Source: Paraburkholderia sp041321145 (GTDB lineage: Bacteria; Pseudomonadota; Gammaproteobacteria; Burkholderiales; Burkholderiaceae). From it: a DNA stretch of 64,000 nt. The translations under genes and the position numbers were made by a program. This document shows, piece after piece, positions 53,561-62,696 of the stretch. Numbering within the stretch: position 1 is the stretch's first letter; each line of letters opens with the position of its first letter. The stretch spans positions 496,001-560,000 of the forward strand of contig NZ_JBGGWA010000002.1 in NCBI RefSeq assembly GCF_041321145.1, in the 5' to 3' direction. Below the pieces are notes generated by a model. That model searched no databases and had not been told where the DNA came from. It worked only from the letters and a program-made list of their open reading frames with translations.

Positions 53561-55117
53561 ATGTCTTTTGATTCCCTCGGCTTGTCCGAACCGTTGGTCC
53601 GCGCTGTACACGAACTCGGCTACACCACGCCGACTCCGATCCAGACGCAAGCAATCCCCGCCGTGCTCAACGGCGGCGACCTGCTGGCCGGCGCGCAGAC
53701 CGGCACCGGCAAGACCGCCGGCTTCACGCTGCCGATCCTGCAGCGCCTGAACACCATGCCCGCTGCCACCACGGCCTCGGGCAAGCGCGTCGTACGCGCG
53801 CTGATCCTCACGCCGACGCGTGAGCTGGCCGCGCAGGTCGAAGAAAGTGTGCGCGCCTACGGCAAATACCTGAAGCTGAAGTCGACCGTGATGTTCGGCG
53901 GCGTCGGCATCAATCCGCAGATCGGCGCACTGCGCAGCGGCGTGGACATCGTCGTCGCGACGCCGGGCCGTTTGCTCGACCACATGCAGCAGAAGACCAT
54001 CGATCTGTCGCATCTCGAGATTCTCGTGCTCGACGAAGCGGACCGTATGCTCGACATGGGCTTCATCCACGATATCAAGCGCGTGCTCGCGAAGCTGCCG
54101 CCGAAGCGTCAAAACCTGCTGTTCTCGGCCACCTTCTCCGACGAGATCAAGACCCTCGCCGACAATCTGCTCGACTCGCCGGCGCTGATCGAAGTCGCAC
54201 GCCGCAACACCACGGCTGAACTCGTCGCACAGAAGATTCACCCGGTCGATCGCGACAAGAAGCGCGAACTGCTCACGCACCTGATCAAGCAGCACAACTG
54301 GTTCCAGGTGCTGGTGTTCACGCGCACCAAGCACGGCGCGAACCGCCTTGCCGAGCAGTTGACCAAAGACGGCATCAGCGCGTTGGCGATTCACGGCAAC
54401 AAGAGCCAGTCGGCCCGTACGCGTGCGCTGGCGGAGTTCAAGGACGCCACGCTGCAGGTGCTGGTCGCCACCGACATCGCCGCACGCGGCATCGATATCG
54501 ACCAGTTGCCGCACGTGATCAACTACGATCTGCCGAACGTGCCGGAAGACTACGTGCACCGTATCGGCCGCACGGGTCGCGCCGGCGCGACGGGCGAGGC
54601 GATCTCGCTGGTGTGCGTGGACGAACTGCAATTGCTGAAGGACATCGAGAAGCTGATCAAGCGCCAGGTGCCGCAGGAAGTCATCGCCGGTTTCGAGCCG
54701 GATCCGACGGCCAAGCCGGAGCCGATTCTGCGCCGTGGCCAGGGCGGCGGTGGTGGCGGCGGCGGCGGTGGCCGTCAGCCGCGTCAGGGCCAAGGTTCGC
54801 CGAAGCGTGATGGCGCGTCTTCTGCAAAACCGGCGCAACGTTCGGGTCAACGTCCGGCCAATGGTCAGCAGCAGCCGAAGTCGCAAGGTGCGAAGCCGGC
54901 CGGCAACGGCGGTCAGCCACGCCGCGACGGTCAGCGTCATGACGATCGGCCGCGTGCGGCCACGCATGAAGGCAGCGCCGCGCAGCATGCACCGCGCAAG
55001 CCCCAGGCCAACAAGCCGCAAGGCGGCAATCAGGGTGCCTTGCTGGGCGGCACGAAGCCGCGCAACGACGCGCCGCGTGGCGGCCAGCCGACGCGCAGCG
55101 GACAGCGCGGCCGTTAA
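53561..55117 (+). CDS. rhlE: DEAD-box ATP-dependent RNA helicase RhlE
   Basis: 518 aa. Helicase motifs in order: Q motif GYTTPTPIQTQAIP, motif I AQTGTGKT, Ia PTRELAAQ, II VLDEADRMLD, III SATFS, then domain 2 with VATDIAARGIDI and HRIGRTGRAG. The C-terminal ~135 residues are Gly-, Arg-, Gln- and Pro-rich, with a run of glycines, a common RNA-binding tail in RhlE proteins acting in ribosome assembly and cold growth. AAGAG precedes the ATG. The 233 bases upstream have no gene and may be a long leader. Confidence 0.93.
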   Translation: MSFDSLGLSEPLVRAVHELGYTTPTPIQTQAIPAVLNGGDLLAGAQTGTGKTAGFTLPILQRLNTMPAATTASGKRVVRALILTPTRELAAQVEESVRAYGKYLKLKSTVMFGGVGINPQIGALRSGVDIVVATPGRLLDHMQQKTIDLSHLEILVLDEADRMLDMGFIHDIKRVLAKLPPKRQNLLFSATFSDEIKTLADNLLDSPALIEVARRNTTAELVAQKIHPVDRDKKRELLTHLIKQHNWFQVLVFTRTKHGANRLAEQLTKDGISALAIHGNKSQSARTRALAEFKDATLQVLVATDIAARGIDIDQLPHVINYDLPNVPEDYVHRIGRTGRAGATGEAISLVCVDELQLLKDIEKLIKRQVPQEVIAGFEPDPTAKPEPILRRGQGGGGGGGGGGRQPRQGQGSPKRDGASSAKPAQRSGQRPANGQQQPKSQGAKPAGNGGQPRRDGQRHDDRPRAATHEGSAAQHAPRKPQANKPQGGNQGALLGGTKPRNDAPRGGQPTRSGQRGR

Positions 55118-55152
55118 GCATCCGCGGCCCGCTCGCCAGCCGGCGTCCTTGA

Positions 55153-55677
55153 CTAACGGCTAGCCGCAGCGGCGGCTTGCTTCAGGTGCTCGATCTGCTG
55201 TTCCCATCGATCGAGCACCGCCTTTCCCTCCCCCTCCAGTTCGAACGTAATGCCGCTTGTGAGGCGCGCATAACGCACGCTTTGCGCCTCCCCGGTATCG
55301 ATCGAGCCAATCAGGTACACGAGGCCGCTGTCATCGCCTGCCACGCCTGCTAGCGGCGTCAAGCGCAACTGCACCTGATAGAACGCCTCGTCGCAGACGA
55401 ACGTCAGCGCGGCCCGGCCGCTTTGCGCAATCACGTGCGCGGCCCGAGCTTGCGGCCACAACGCGATGCAGAGCGAGCGCGAATCAGGCGCGTACAACTC
55501 GCCGACGCCGAGCAGCGAGGTGCGCAAGTGGCCGTTCGCATCGACGGTGAGCAGCGACGCGGTGAAACCCGTTTTGCTCGCCAGCGACGAACCGTCGAAT
55601 AACGTGCGGACAGCGTCGGGCCATTCGTCGAACACGTTCTGTTCGAGCGGACGTTTGGGTGCGGGGAAATCGCTCAT
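55153..55677 (-). CDS. pyridoxamine 5'-phosphate oxidase-family (FMN-binding split barrel) protein
   Basis: 174 aa with the split-barrel strand pattern: LASKTGFTASLLTVDANGHLRTSLL, then LCIALWPQARAAHVI and RAALTFVCDEAFYQVQ. It may bind FMN or F420-like flavin and act as a small oxidoreductase; the precise reaction cannot be told. It is convergent with rhlE and separated from the upstream ferritin-like gene by a terminator. Confidence 0.7.
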   Translation of the reverse strand: MSDFPAPKRPLEQNVFDEWPDAVRTLFDGSSLASKTGFTASLLTVDANGHLRTSLLGVGELYAPDSRSLCIALWPQARAAHVIAQSGRAALTFVCDEAFYQVQLRLTPLAGVAGDDSGLVYLIGSIDTGEAQSVRYARLTSGITFELEGEGKAVLDRWEQQIEHLKQAAAAASR

Positions 55678-55740
55678 CGTGTCGATCCGGTCAGTAGTAC
55701 GTTGCAAGGGTGGCAAAGAGCAATCATGCCTCGAAAAATA

Positions 55741-55768
55741 AATGGCCCGCACAAGCGGGCCATTCGTT
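55741..55768 (-). terminator. terminator after the ferritin-like gene
   Basis: AATGGCCCGC / GCGGGCCATT, 10-bp perfect stem, four-base loop. T-rich on both sides; on the minus strand followed by TTTATTTTT. Confidence 0.92.
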
Positions 55769-55790
55769 TTCATCGCAGTACGCGAGAGAC

Positions 55791-56618
55791 TCAGCGAAAG
55801 AACACATGCTGCGTGATCTTCGCGAGCGGGTAATGCACGCCCGGCTGAATCCTGGCAGGCAGATCGAGTGGCTTGAGCAGCATCTTCACACACATGTCCG
55901 CCGACAGATTGCGCCGCACCAGTGCATTGATGCGTGCCGCACGTTCGCGGTTATAGGCCGAATCGTGCACGCGCTCCGGGTAGCGGACGGCGAAGACATG
56001 GCGCAACGCGATCTCCGAGTCTTCGTTCTTGATCTCCATCACGCGGCGCATCAAGGCGCCGAGCACGGCGAGACGGCCGTTACCCTCGATCTTGTTGTAC
56101 TTCTTGAAGAACTTGAAAAAGTGCTTGTAGTGACGGACTTCGTCGGTGCGGATGTTGTCGGTAATCTCCTTGAGCACCGGTTCGTCCGAACATTCGCCGA
56201 TCGCACGATACAGCGTTGCGGTGCCCGTTTCCACCACACAGCGGGCGACCATCTCAAGTGCACGGGTCTTTTCGAAGTCTTCGAACGAGCAGGTCAGCGA
56301 ATACTCCTCCATGAAATTCCGGAACGCAGTGTCCCAGTCGAACTCAGGCCAGACGTAGGCGATGTACGTCTTCAGCGCCCGGCCGTGCTGCATCTCTTCC
56401 GGCTCCCATTCCTTGTTGAGCCACGCCGAGACTTCCGGGTCGCCGTCGAAAAAAGTGCTCAGATTGCTGGTGTAAAGATCCGTGCCGCTTTCGATAAACG
56501 AAGCGGCGCACAGCAGCAGCAGCAGATCTTCGTTAGCGACGGCCTTCTGGCGATCTATGCGGGTAAGGTCGATATCCTCGATCCGCCAGGGCATCACATG
56601 GTTCAGCTCAGTGTGCAT
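55791..56618 (-). CDS. ferritin-like di-iron protein
   Basis: 275-aa all-helical protein. Iron-ligand pairs of the ferritin/R2/desaturase type are visible: EEMQHGRAL near residue 77 (ExxH) and EVRHYKHF near 160 (ExxRH), with further Glu in SFIESGTDLY and CVVETGTATLY. It resembles acyl-ACP desaturase-like proteins but is shorter and lacks an evident partner. GGAG precedes the ATG. Function is inferred only to the level of a di-iron oxidase or oxygenase. Confidence 0.72.
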   Translation of the reverse strand: MHTELNHVMPWRIEDIDLTRIDRQKAVANEDLLLLLCAASFIESGTDLYTSNLSTFFDGDPEVSAWLNKEWEPEEMQHGRALKTYIAYVWPEFDWDTAFRNFMEEYSLTCSFEDFEKTRALEMVARCVVETGTATLYRAIGECSDEPVLKEITDNIRTDEVRHYKHFFKFFKKYNKIEGNGRLAVLGALMRRVMEIKNEDSEIALRHVFAVRYPERVHDSAYNRERAARINALVRRNLSADMCVKMLLKPLDLPARIQPGVHYPLAKITQHVFFR

Positions 56619-56862
56619 CGTGTCTTTGCTCCGAAAGCTGTATCGACGGGTGGAGCATGCTCGAAACCGCCCGCTCTCGCCGGGACGGTCAGCCGTGTCT
56701 GATACAGCGCCTTGAATTAGAGTTAACCCCTTGTATCTTGCATCTTAGCCGGTGTTTCACAACTCTGCAGATAACCCAGCACAGACCGTGCCGAACGGCC
56801 GCAGTTCCAATTCCAAGGTAGTCGAAATATTCAGTCAGTAAGAAAAGGCGCACCGGCAGAGC

Positions 56863-56888
56863 AAAAAAAAACCAGCTCAGGGAGCTGG
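56863..56888 (-). terminator. terminator after the MFS transporter gene
   Basis: CCAGCTC / GAGCTGG stem with a three-base loop, and nine T on the minus strand. The rest of 56619-56968 shows no gene and should include the promoter of the ferritin-like gene. Confidence 0.92.
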
Positions 56889-56968
56889 CTTGTGCGTGAA
56901 GGCATTGCCTGAAGTCAGACGCGGCAAGAATGGCCCGCGCGAGCGAACAACGGCCACCGGCCGTGCCG

Positions 56969-58333
56969 TCAGGCGGGTTGGACTCCTCCCACTTGCCGAA
57001 CGCGACGCATGCGCCACGCGACCACGGCGAGGGACAACCCCGACAGCAAGGAGGCGATCAACACGTAGTAACTTGGCGCGAGCTTGTCACCGGTCAAGTG
57101 AATGAACGTCACGACAATTGTCGGCGCAAAGCCGCCGAAGATCGTCACGCCGAGGCTGTAGCCGATTGAAAGACCGGTGGAGCGCACCTGCGTCGGGAAT
57201 ATCTCGGACATCAGCGCGGGCATCGGTCCGGAGTAAGCCGCCTTGAAAATGCCGGCTGTGGCTTGCAACAGCATCAGCCAGCCGATCGTCGGGTGGGTTT
57301 GCAGCCACGCGAACATCGGATAGATCAGCACGCTCATCAGAACGGACGTCGTGAGCATGATGCGAATCCGGCCGATGCGGTCGGACAATGCCCCCATCAC
57401 GGGCGACAGCAGGAACTGCAAGCCGCCGTTGAGCACCACCACACCGAACGACGCTGCCGCCGGCAAGTGCAACTGCTTGACTGCATACATCGGCATGTAG
57501 AGTTGCAGGACGTATACGCCGACCGTGGATTGCGCGACGATGCCCACGGCCAGCAGCAAATTCACCCACTGGCTGGAAAACGACGCACCCACCTCCTTGG
57601 ACGTGTCGTTACGCTTGCGCGCGATCTCGCGCGCTTCGCGCATCGCGAGAAACTCCGGCGTCTCGTCGAGATGCGAACGGATGTAGTAGCCGACCGGCCC
57701 GACCAGCAGACCGAACACGAACGGCAGGCGCCAGCCCCAGCTATTGAGTTGCTCGGGCGGCATCCACGCGGTCAGCAGCGAACCAAAGGCCGCCGCGGTG
57801 ATCGCAGCCAGCCCCTGACTGGCGAACTGCCAGCTCGCGTAATAGCCGCGGCGCGACGCGCTGTGTTCGACCATGAACGCCGTCGCGCTGCCGAACTCGC
57901 CGCCCACCGCGAAGCCCTGCACAAGCCGCGCGAGCAGGATCAGCACGGGCGCCGCAATGCCGATCGACGCATACGGGGGAACTACCGCCATCGTGAAGGT
58001 GCCGACCATCATCAGCGCGATGGCGAGCGTGAGCGCCGCCTTACGGCCCTTGCGGTCGCCGTAGACGCCCAGCACGATAGCGCCCAACGGCCGCATCAGG
58101 AACGAGAGGCCGAAGGTGGCGATGGCGAGCAGCGTCGAGAGCCACTCGTCCTGCATCGGGAAGAACTGTTTCGCGATGATCGAGGCGAAGTAGCCGTAGA
58201 CCAGAAAGTCGAACCATTCGAGCGCATTGCCGACTGACGACGAAAACACGATACGCCGCACCATCGCTTTGGAAAGCGGCGCGGGCGTCGAATGAGGGGA
58301 AGCTGTCGCGGAGTGCGACGCGGGGGTGTTCAT
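56969..58333 (-). CDS. MHS-family MFS transporter
   Basis: 454-aa metabolite:H+ symporter of the ProP/KgtP type. Signatures: SSVGNALEWFDFLVYG at helix 1, the loop VYGDRKGRKAAL, RLVQGFAVGGEFGSA, and ALSDRIGRIRIML in the second half. Normal length, without the inserted loop of the transporter at 38422. AGGAG precedes the ATG. It follows the gamma-glutamyltransferase gene on the same strand, with a hairpin between, and may import a product or substrate of that enzyme. Confidence 0.88.
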   Translation of the reverse strand: MNTPASHSATASPHSTPAPLSKAMVRRIVFSSSVGNALEWFDFLVYGYFASIIAKQFFPMQDEWLSTLLAIATFGLSFLMRPLGAIVLGVYGDRKGRKAALTLAIALMMVGTFTMAVVPPYASIGIAAPVLILLARLVQGFAVGGEFGSATAFMVEHSASRRGYYASWQFASQGLAAITAAAFGSLLTAWMPPEQLNSWGWRLPFVFGLLVGPVGYYIRSHLDETPEFLAMREAREIARKRNDTSKEVGASFSSQWVNLLLAVGIVAQSTVGVYVLQLYMPMYAVKQLHLPAAASFGVVVLNGGLQFLLSPVMGALSDRIGRIRIMLTTSVLMSVLIYPMFAWLQTHPTIGWLMLLQATAGIFKAAYSGPMPALMSEIFPTQVRSTGLSIGYSLGVTIFGGFAPTIVVTFIHLTGDKLAPSYYVLIASLLSGLSLAVVAWRMRRVRQVGGVQPA

Positions 58334-58521
58334 GGTGTCTCCTGCCTTGCCGGATGTTTAATAGTTGATTTGCTTAACGTGCTCGAGATGCGGAATGCCC
58401 TCAATGCACTTGTCCCGCGCGATGCCGGCTCTTGCTCGCGGTCTGCCTGGTTGCGCGCGATGCCTTGCCCTGGTCCCGGCGATGTGCCGCGGCAATGCGT
58501 GATGCGTCGTCCGCAGATTCG

Positions 58522-58556
58522 GCAAAACGCGGCGCCCAAGCGGCGCCGCGTTTTGC
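58522..58556 (-). terminator. 15-bp perfect hairpin after the gamma-glutamyltransferase gene
   Basis: GCAAAACGCGGCGCC and its exact complement GGCGCCGCGTTTTGC with a five-base loop. Works as a terminator in either direction, with a four-T run inside the arm. Confidence 0.85.
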
Positions 58557-58565
58557 AGGGAACGC

Positions 58566-60203
58566 CTAGAACCCGGCTGCCAGCCCGTCGCGACGGCTGT
58601 CGCTCGCCGCCACGTAGCCACGGTCCGGATCGTTGCCGTCGAGCTTCCAGATGTACTGGCCGGAGCCGAAGTCCATGTACGGATCGTCGACCGACTTGAT
58701 CGTGTGGCCCAGCTTCTGCAACGCTGCAGCGGTCTTCGGATCGAGCGTCGATTCGATGTCGATCGTGAAGTCGCGGTTGACCTTCCAGCGCGGCGCGTCG
58801 CATGCGGCCTGCGGCTGCTGGCCGTAGTCGAGCATCCGCACGATCGATTGCAGATGGCCTTGCGGCTGCATGTCGCCGCCCATCACGCCGAAGCTCATCA
58901 CCGCTTCCTGCTTGCCGTCCACCTGCTGCGTCAGGAACGACGGGATGATCGTATGGAACGGCCGCTTGCCGCCTTCCACCACGTTCGGCGACTTCGGGTC
59001 CATCGAGAAACCGCAGCCGCGGTTCTGCATCGCGATGCCGCTGTCCGGCACGACGATACCCGAGCCGAAGCCCATGTAGTTCGACTGGATGAAGCTGACC
59101 ATCATGCCGCGCTCGTCCGCCACCGACATGTAGATCGTGCCGCCGGCCTTCGGCATGCCGAAGTCGAACTTCGTGGCGCGTTTGTGATCGATCAATTTGG
59201 CGCGCGACGTGAGATACGCGTCGTCGAGCATCTGCTCGGGCGTGACTTCCATCGAACGCGGATCGGCGACATAGCGGTAGACGTCGGCGAACGCCAGCTT
59301 CATCGCTTCGATCTGCAAATGCTGCGACTCGACGTTGTCGACGGCCAGCTCTTTCACATCGAATTTTTCGAGGATGCCGAGCGCGATCAGCGCCGCGATG
59401 CCCTGGCCGTTCGGCGGAATCTCGTGCACCGTGTAGCCGCGATAATCCTTGCCGATCGGCTCGACCCAATCCGCGCGGTAATTGCGCAGATCGTCGAGCG
59501 TCAGCGCGCCGCCGCCTTCGCGCGCAAACGCGGCGATCTGCTCGGCGATCTCGCCTTCGTAATAGGCGCGCGGACCTTGTTCCGCGAGCTTGCGCAACGT
59601 CTTCGCGTGACCTGGAAAGCGCATCAGTTCGCTGACTTCCGGCGCGCGGCCGCGCGGCATGAAGGTTTGTGCGAAGCCTGGCAGGTCTTTCAGTTCCGGC
59701 ACCGCCGCCGCCCACTTGTACGCGACGATACTCGCCACCGCGTGGCCACGCTCGGCGATTTCGATCGCCGGCTCCATCAGATCGGCGAACGGCAGCGAGC
59801 CGAATTTCTGATGCAACGCTTCCCAGCCCGCGATCACGCCCGGAACCGTCACCGCGTCCCAGCCGCGCTTGGGCTGCTTCGCCAGACCGTTTTCCTCGCC
59901 GTACTTGCGCTTGAAGTAATCGACGTTCCAGGCCGCCGGCGATACGCCGGAGGCATTCAGGCCATGCAGCTTCCTGCCGTCCCACACCAGCGCGAACGCA
60001 TCGCCGCCCAGGCCGCACGACACCGGTTCCACAACCGTGATGGCGGCGGCCGCCGCGATCGCCGCATCGACGGCATTGCCGCCTTTCCACAGCATCCGCA
60101 GGCCGGCTTGTGCGGCGAGCGGATGCGAAGTCGAAACGATGTTGCGCGCGAATACAGGCAGACGCGGCGTCGGGTAGGGGTTTTGCCAGTTGAAGCCAGT
60201 CAT
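58566..60203 (-). CDS. gamma-glutamyltransferase family protein
   Basis: N-terminal-nucleophile hydrolase related to GGT, 545 aa. The auto-cleavage site before the nucleophile Thr is seen in GGTIYMSVADERGMMVSFIQSN-like order, as AGGTIYMSVADERGM, and the oxyanion-region SNYMGFGSGIVV follows; the large-subunit part has NAVDAAIAAAAAITVVEP and GLGGDAF. No signal peptide is found, so a cytoplasmic location and a role in glutathione or gamma-glutamyl compound use is likely. The start at 60203 gives MTGFNWQNPYPT; the frame is open to 60305. Confidence 0.85.
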   Translation of the reverse strand: MTGFNWQNPYPTPRLPVFARNIVSTSHPLAAQAGLRMLWKGGNAVDAAIAAAAAITVVEPVSCGLGGDAFALVWDGRKLHGLNASGVSPAAWNVDYFKRKYGEENGLAKQPKRGWDAVTVPGVIAGWEALHQKFGSLPFADLMEPAIEIAERGHAVASIVAYKWAAAVPELKDLPGFAQTFMPRGRAPEVSELMRFPGHAKTLRKLAEQGPRAYYEGEIAEQIAAFAREGGGALTLDDLRNYRADWVEPIGKDYRGYTVHEIPPNGQGIAALIALGILEKFDVKELAVDNVESQHLQIEAMKLAFADVYRYVADPRSMEVTPEQMLDDAYLTSRAKLIDHKRATKFDFGMPKAGGTIYMSVADERGMMVSFIQSNYMGFGSGIVVPDSGIAMQNRGCGFSMDPKSPNVVEGGKRPFHTIIPSFLTQQVDGKQEAVMSFGVMGGDMQPQGHLQSIVRMLDYGQQPQAACDAPRWKVNRDFTIDIESTLDPKTAAALQKLGHTIKSVDDPYMDFGSGQYIWKLDGNDPDRGYVAASDSRRDGLAAGF

Positions 60204-60312
60204 GTCGAACACTCTCGAAAGCGCGGCCCGGCTTTGGGAAGACGCCGGAAACCATGGGGAACAGGTGAAACGGGTAACCTCGGATTGCAGCGCGATCCGG
60301 TCCAAAAAACAA

Positions 60313-60346
60313 ATTCATTTATCAAATGAATAAATGCATAAATGAC
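60313..60346. promoter_or_regulatory. palindrome and AAATG octamer repeats in the ggt-glpR intergenic region
   Basis: ATTCATTT (60313-60320) and AAATGAAT (60324-60331) form a perfect inverted repeat around three bases. AAATG then recurs at 8-base intervals (AAATGAAT, AAATGCAT, AAATGACC). A likely regulator site for the divergent genes; the rest of 60204-60509 holds no gene. Confidence 0.65.
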
Positions 60347-60509
60347 CTGAATGCGTCCGCGTCGACGTGATGCGTGTCGCGCGCGTTGGCAGACAAGACG
60401 TGCGATGGTCTTACAATACGCTCACCTCGTTCACGCATGACTCGTTTTCCGGCGCAGTGCGGCGCGCCGGTGGCGGGCAGCGCCGATAAAATCCCACGAC
60501 CCGAGACAC

Positions 60510-61289
60510 ATGACCCGAGACCCCCGCCTGACTCTCAACGCCCGGCAACAGGAACTGCTGGAGTGGGTGCAACGCGACGGCTTCGTGACCGTGGACGACC
60601 TCGCGGCCCACTTCGACGTGACGCCGCAGACGATCCGCCGCGACGTCAACTGGCTGGCGGACATGAACCTGCTGCGCCGCTACCACGGCGGCGCCAGCCT
60701 GCCGACCAGTTCAGAGAACGTCTCCTACACTGCGCGTCAGCGGATGTTCCATGAAGAGAAGCGGCGCATTGCGGCGCTAGTGGCGACTCACATTCCCGAT
60801 CAGGCGTCGCTCTTCATCAACCTGGGCACCACCACCGAAGAAGTGGCGCGCGCGCTCAACCGGCATCGCGGCTTGCGGGTGATCACCAACAATCTGAACG
60901 TCGCCAGCATGATGAGCGGCTACCCGGATTGCGAGGTGCTGGTGACAGGCGGCATCGTGCGGCCGTGGGACAAAGGCATTGTCGGTGAACTGGCGATCGA
61001 CTTCATCCGGCAGTTCAAGGTGGACTTCGCGATCATCGGTACATCGAGCATCGAAACGGATGGGACGCTGCGCGACTTCGACACCCGGGAAGTACGGGTG
61101 GCCGAAGCAATCATCCAGCACGCGCGCACCGTCTTCCTCGCCGCCGACAACTCCAAATTCGGCCGCCCTGCGCTCGTCCGCCAGGGGCACCTCGATCAGA
61201 TCGACGCGCTTTTCACCGACGCCCCGCCGCCCGCCGAAATGGTTGAAACGCTCGCCGCCGCCAGCTGCCAGGTGTATATCGCGGAGTAA
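60510..61289 (+). CDS. glpR: DeoR-family regulator, probable glycerol-3-phosphate repressor
   Basis: 259 aa. The N-terminal DeoR helix-turn-helix, LLEWVQRDGFVTVDDLAAHFDVTPQTIRRD (residues about 15-45), is typical, followed by a sugar-phosphate-binding domain with INLGTTTEEVARAL, VTGGIVR and FLAADNSKFGR. Its nearness to glpD and similarity in layout support GlpR, which represses glp genes until glycerol-3-phosphate binds. Two other genes stand between, so it is not in one operon with glpD. Confidence 0.85.
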   Translation: MTRDPRLTLNARQQELLEWVQRDGFVTVDDLAAHFDVTPQTIRRDVNWLADMNLLRRYHGGASLPTSSENVSYTARQRMFHEEKRRIAALVATHIPDQASLFINLGTTTEEVARALNRHRGLRVITNNLNVASMMSGYPDCEVLVTGGIVRPWDKGIVGELAIDFIRQFKVDFAIIGTSSIETDGTLRDFDTREVRVAEAIIQHARTVFLAADNSKFGRPALVRQGHLDQIDALFTDAPPPAEMVETLAAASCQVYIAE

Positions 61290-61602
61290 CCCCAGGTCTT
61301 CTCCGCCATGTTGCAGTGCACGCCAAACTTCGCGTGAAATCAAGGATCTGGCCGCTGCTCCAAACCGCCTCTGCGGGCCTCGATTGTCAACGGGAAAATT
61401 TACTGGGGCCGAGTTGGTGTTTAACGGACGTTTGACTAGACTCCAGTTCCCCGGCGTCCTTTCCGCGTGACGCGGAGTGCCGGTAGTGTGAAGTGAACCT
61501 GTCGTGATAGCCGTACCTCCCGCCTGATCCTTTAGCGGACTTCACTGGCATCTGGCCAGTCGCCGGCAAGGCCGTCCGCGTTAGCCTGACATGGAGAGAA
61601 CG

Positions 61603-61800
61603 ATGCTGAGTCCGCATGAATTCGCCACGTTGTTGCTCGTCAAGGACGCTCCCAACCAAGTCGACATGGAGCGAGAAGAACTCGACGCCCTGCTGGAACG
61701 CCAGCTTGTGCAACTCGAACGGCTCGCGTCGGGCAACGAACAATGGCGCGTGACCGAATCCGGCGACAACGCGCTTCGAGCCATCAAACGGCTCTCTTAA
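61603..61800 (+). CDS. small conserved hypothetical protein
   Basis: 65 aa, acidic and helical, beginning MLSPHEFATLLLVKDAP and ending in a WRVTESGDNALRAI stretch that resembles the wing of a winged-helix domain. GGAGAG lies six bases before the ATG at 61603, which decides the start over an ATG at 61591. No function is known to me. The 313 bases upstream of it have no gene. Confidence 0.65.
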   Translation: MLSPHEFATLLLVKDAPNQVDMEREELDALLERQLVQLERLASGNEQWRVTESGDNALRAIKRLS

Positions 61801-61912
61801 TACGTTGGGCTGTGCAGCCGCGTCCGGCGGCATGACGGCGGGTCGCACAGTGGCTGTTTCGCGCGCCGCCGTCTCCGCAAAACTGCAGCAGATTCTTTTG
61901 CCTGAGGCTCAG

Positions 61913-61940
61913 GCGCCGCGCGAGCGGCGCTTTGTTGTGC
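61913..61940 (+). terminator. terminator before the TetR gene
   Basis: GCGCCGC / GCGGCGC with a GCGA loop, then TTTGTTGTG. Likely ends the transcript of the small upstream gene. Confidence 0.8.
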
Positions 61941-61947
61941 CCAACTC

Positions 61948-61962
61948 ATTTACAAAGTAAAT
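61948..61962 (+). promoter_or_regulatory. palindrome before the TetR gene
   Basis: ATTTAC-AAA-GTAAAT, perfect arms, 29 bases before the TetR ATG. A good candidate for an autoregulatory operator. Confidence 0.65.
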
Positions 61963-61990
61963 TGGCGCGACGGACTTTCTGCCCTCGCGC

Positions 61991-62617
61991 ATGCCAAAAA
62001 CGCTTTCTTCCGACGACATTCAGCAATTCCGCGAAACCATGCGGCGCATTGCCGAGCACGCGTTCGCCACGCGAGGCGCCCAAGGCGTGACGATGCGCGA
62101 ACTGGCGAAGGAGCTGGGTTGCAGCGCGATGACGCCGTATCGCTACTTCCGCGACAAGGACGAAATCCTCGCGATGGTGCGCGCCGCCGCCTTCACCCGC
62201 TTCGCGGCGCGGCTCGAAGCAGCGGCGAAACATGCTTCCGAGGACGACCACGCCGCCGTCAGCGACGCCTACGTCGCGTTTGCGCTCGACGAACCCCACG
62301 CCTACCGTTTGATGTTCGATCTGACGCAGCAGCAAGGCGCCTACCCGGAACTCACCGCCGCTTCGCAACGTGCCTGGCAGATGCTTGGGGCGCATTTCGA
62401 GGGGCTCGTTGCCGCAGGCATTCTGGAAGGCGATCCGCAATTGATTGGCTATGCATACTGGGCGAGCCTGCACGGCTTCACGATGTTGGCGCTCGCCAAT
62501 CAGCTGCCCTTGCCGCAGGCGCAACACGCCGCGACGAGCAACGCGCCGACGCGCGAAGCCGTGTTCGCGCAGATTCGCCGAATGCTGTGGCGGGGGGCCC
62601 AGCCTCAGCGCAGCTAG
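61991..62617 (+). CDS. TetR-family transcriptional regulator
   Basis: 208 aa. The N-terminal helix-turn-helix is clear: AFATRGAQGVTMRELAKELG and AMTPYRYFRDKDEILAMV, within residues 15-65. The C-terminal ligand domain with EPHAYRLMFDLTQQ is of the WHG type. The ligand is unknown. A palindrome upstream suggests self-control; no obvious target enzyme lies next to it. Confidence 0.88.
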   Translation: MPKTLSSDDIQQFRETMRRIAEHAFATRGAQGVTMRELAKELGCSAMTPYRYFRDKDEILAMVRAAAFTRFAARLEAAAKHASEDDHAAVSDAYVAFALDEPHAYRLMFDLTQQQGAYPELTAASQRAWQMLGAHFEGLVAAGILEGDPQLIGYAYWASLHGFTMLALANQLPLPQAQHAATSNAPTREAVFAQIRRMLWRGAQPQRS

Positions 62618-62696
62618 CGCCGCGTCAGGCTATTTAACTCACTCAACACGAACAGCCCGGCGGGACGCGCCGGACGAAGCGAACCGAACGCGAAAC

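Noticed and set aside
58704..60329. 541-codon plus-strand frame opposite the gamma-glutamyltransferase gene
   Set aside because: Antisense shadow in GC-rich DNA; its residue make-up is rich in Arg and His and matches no family.
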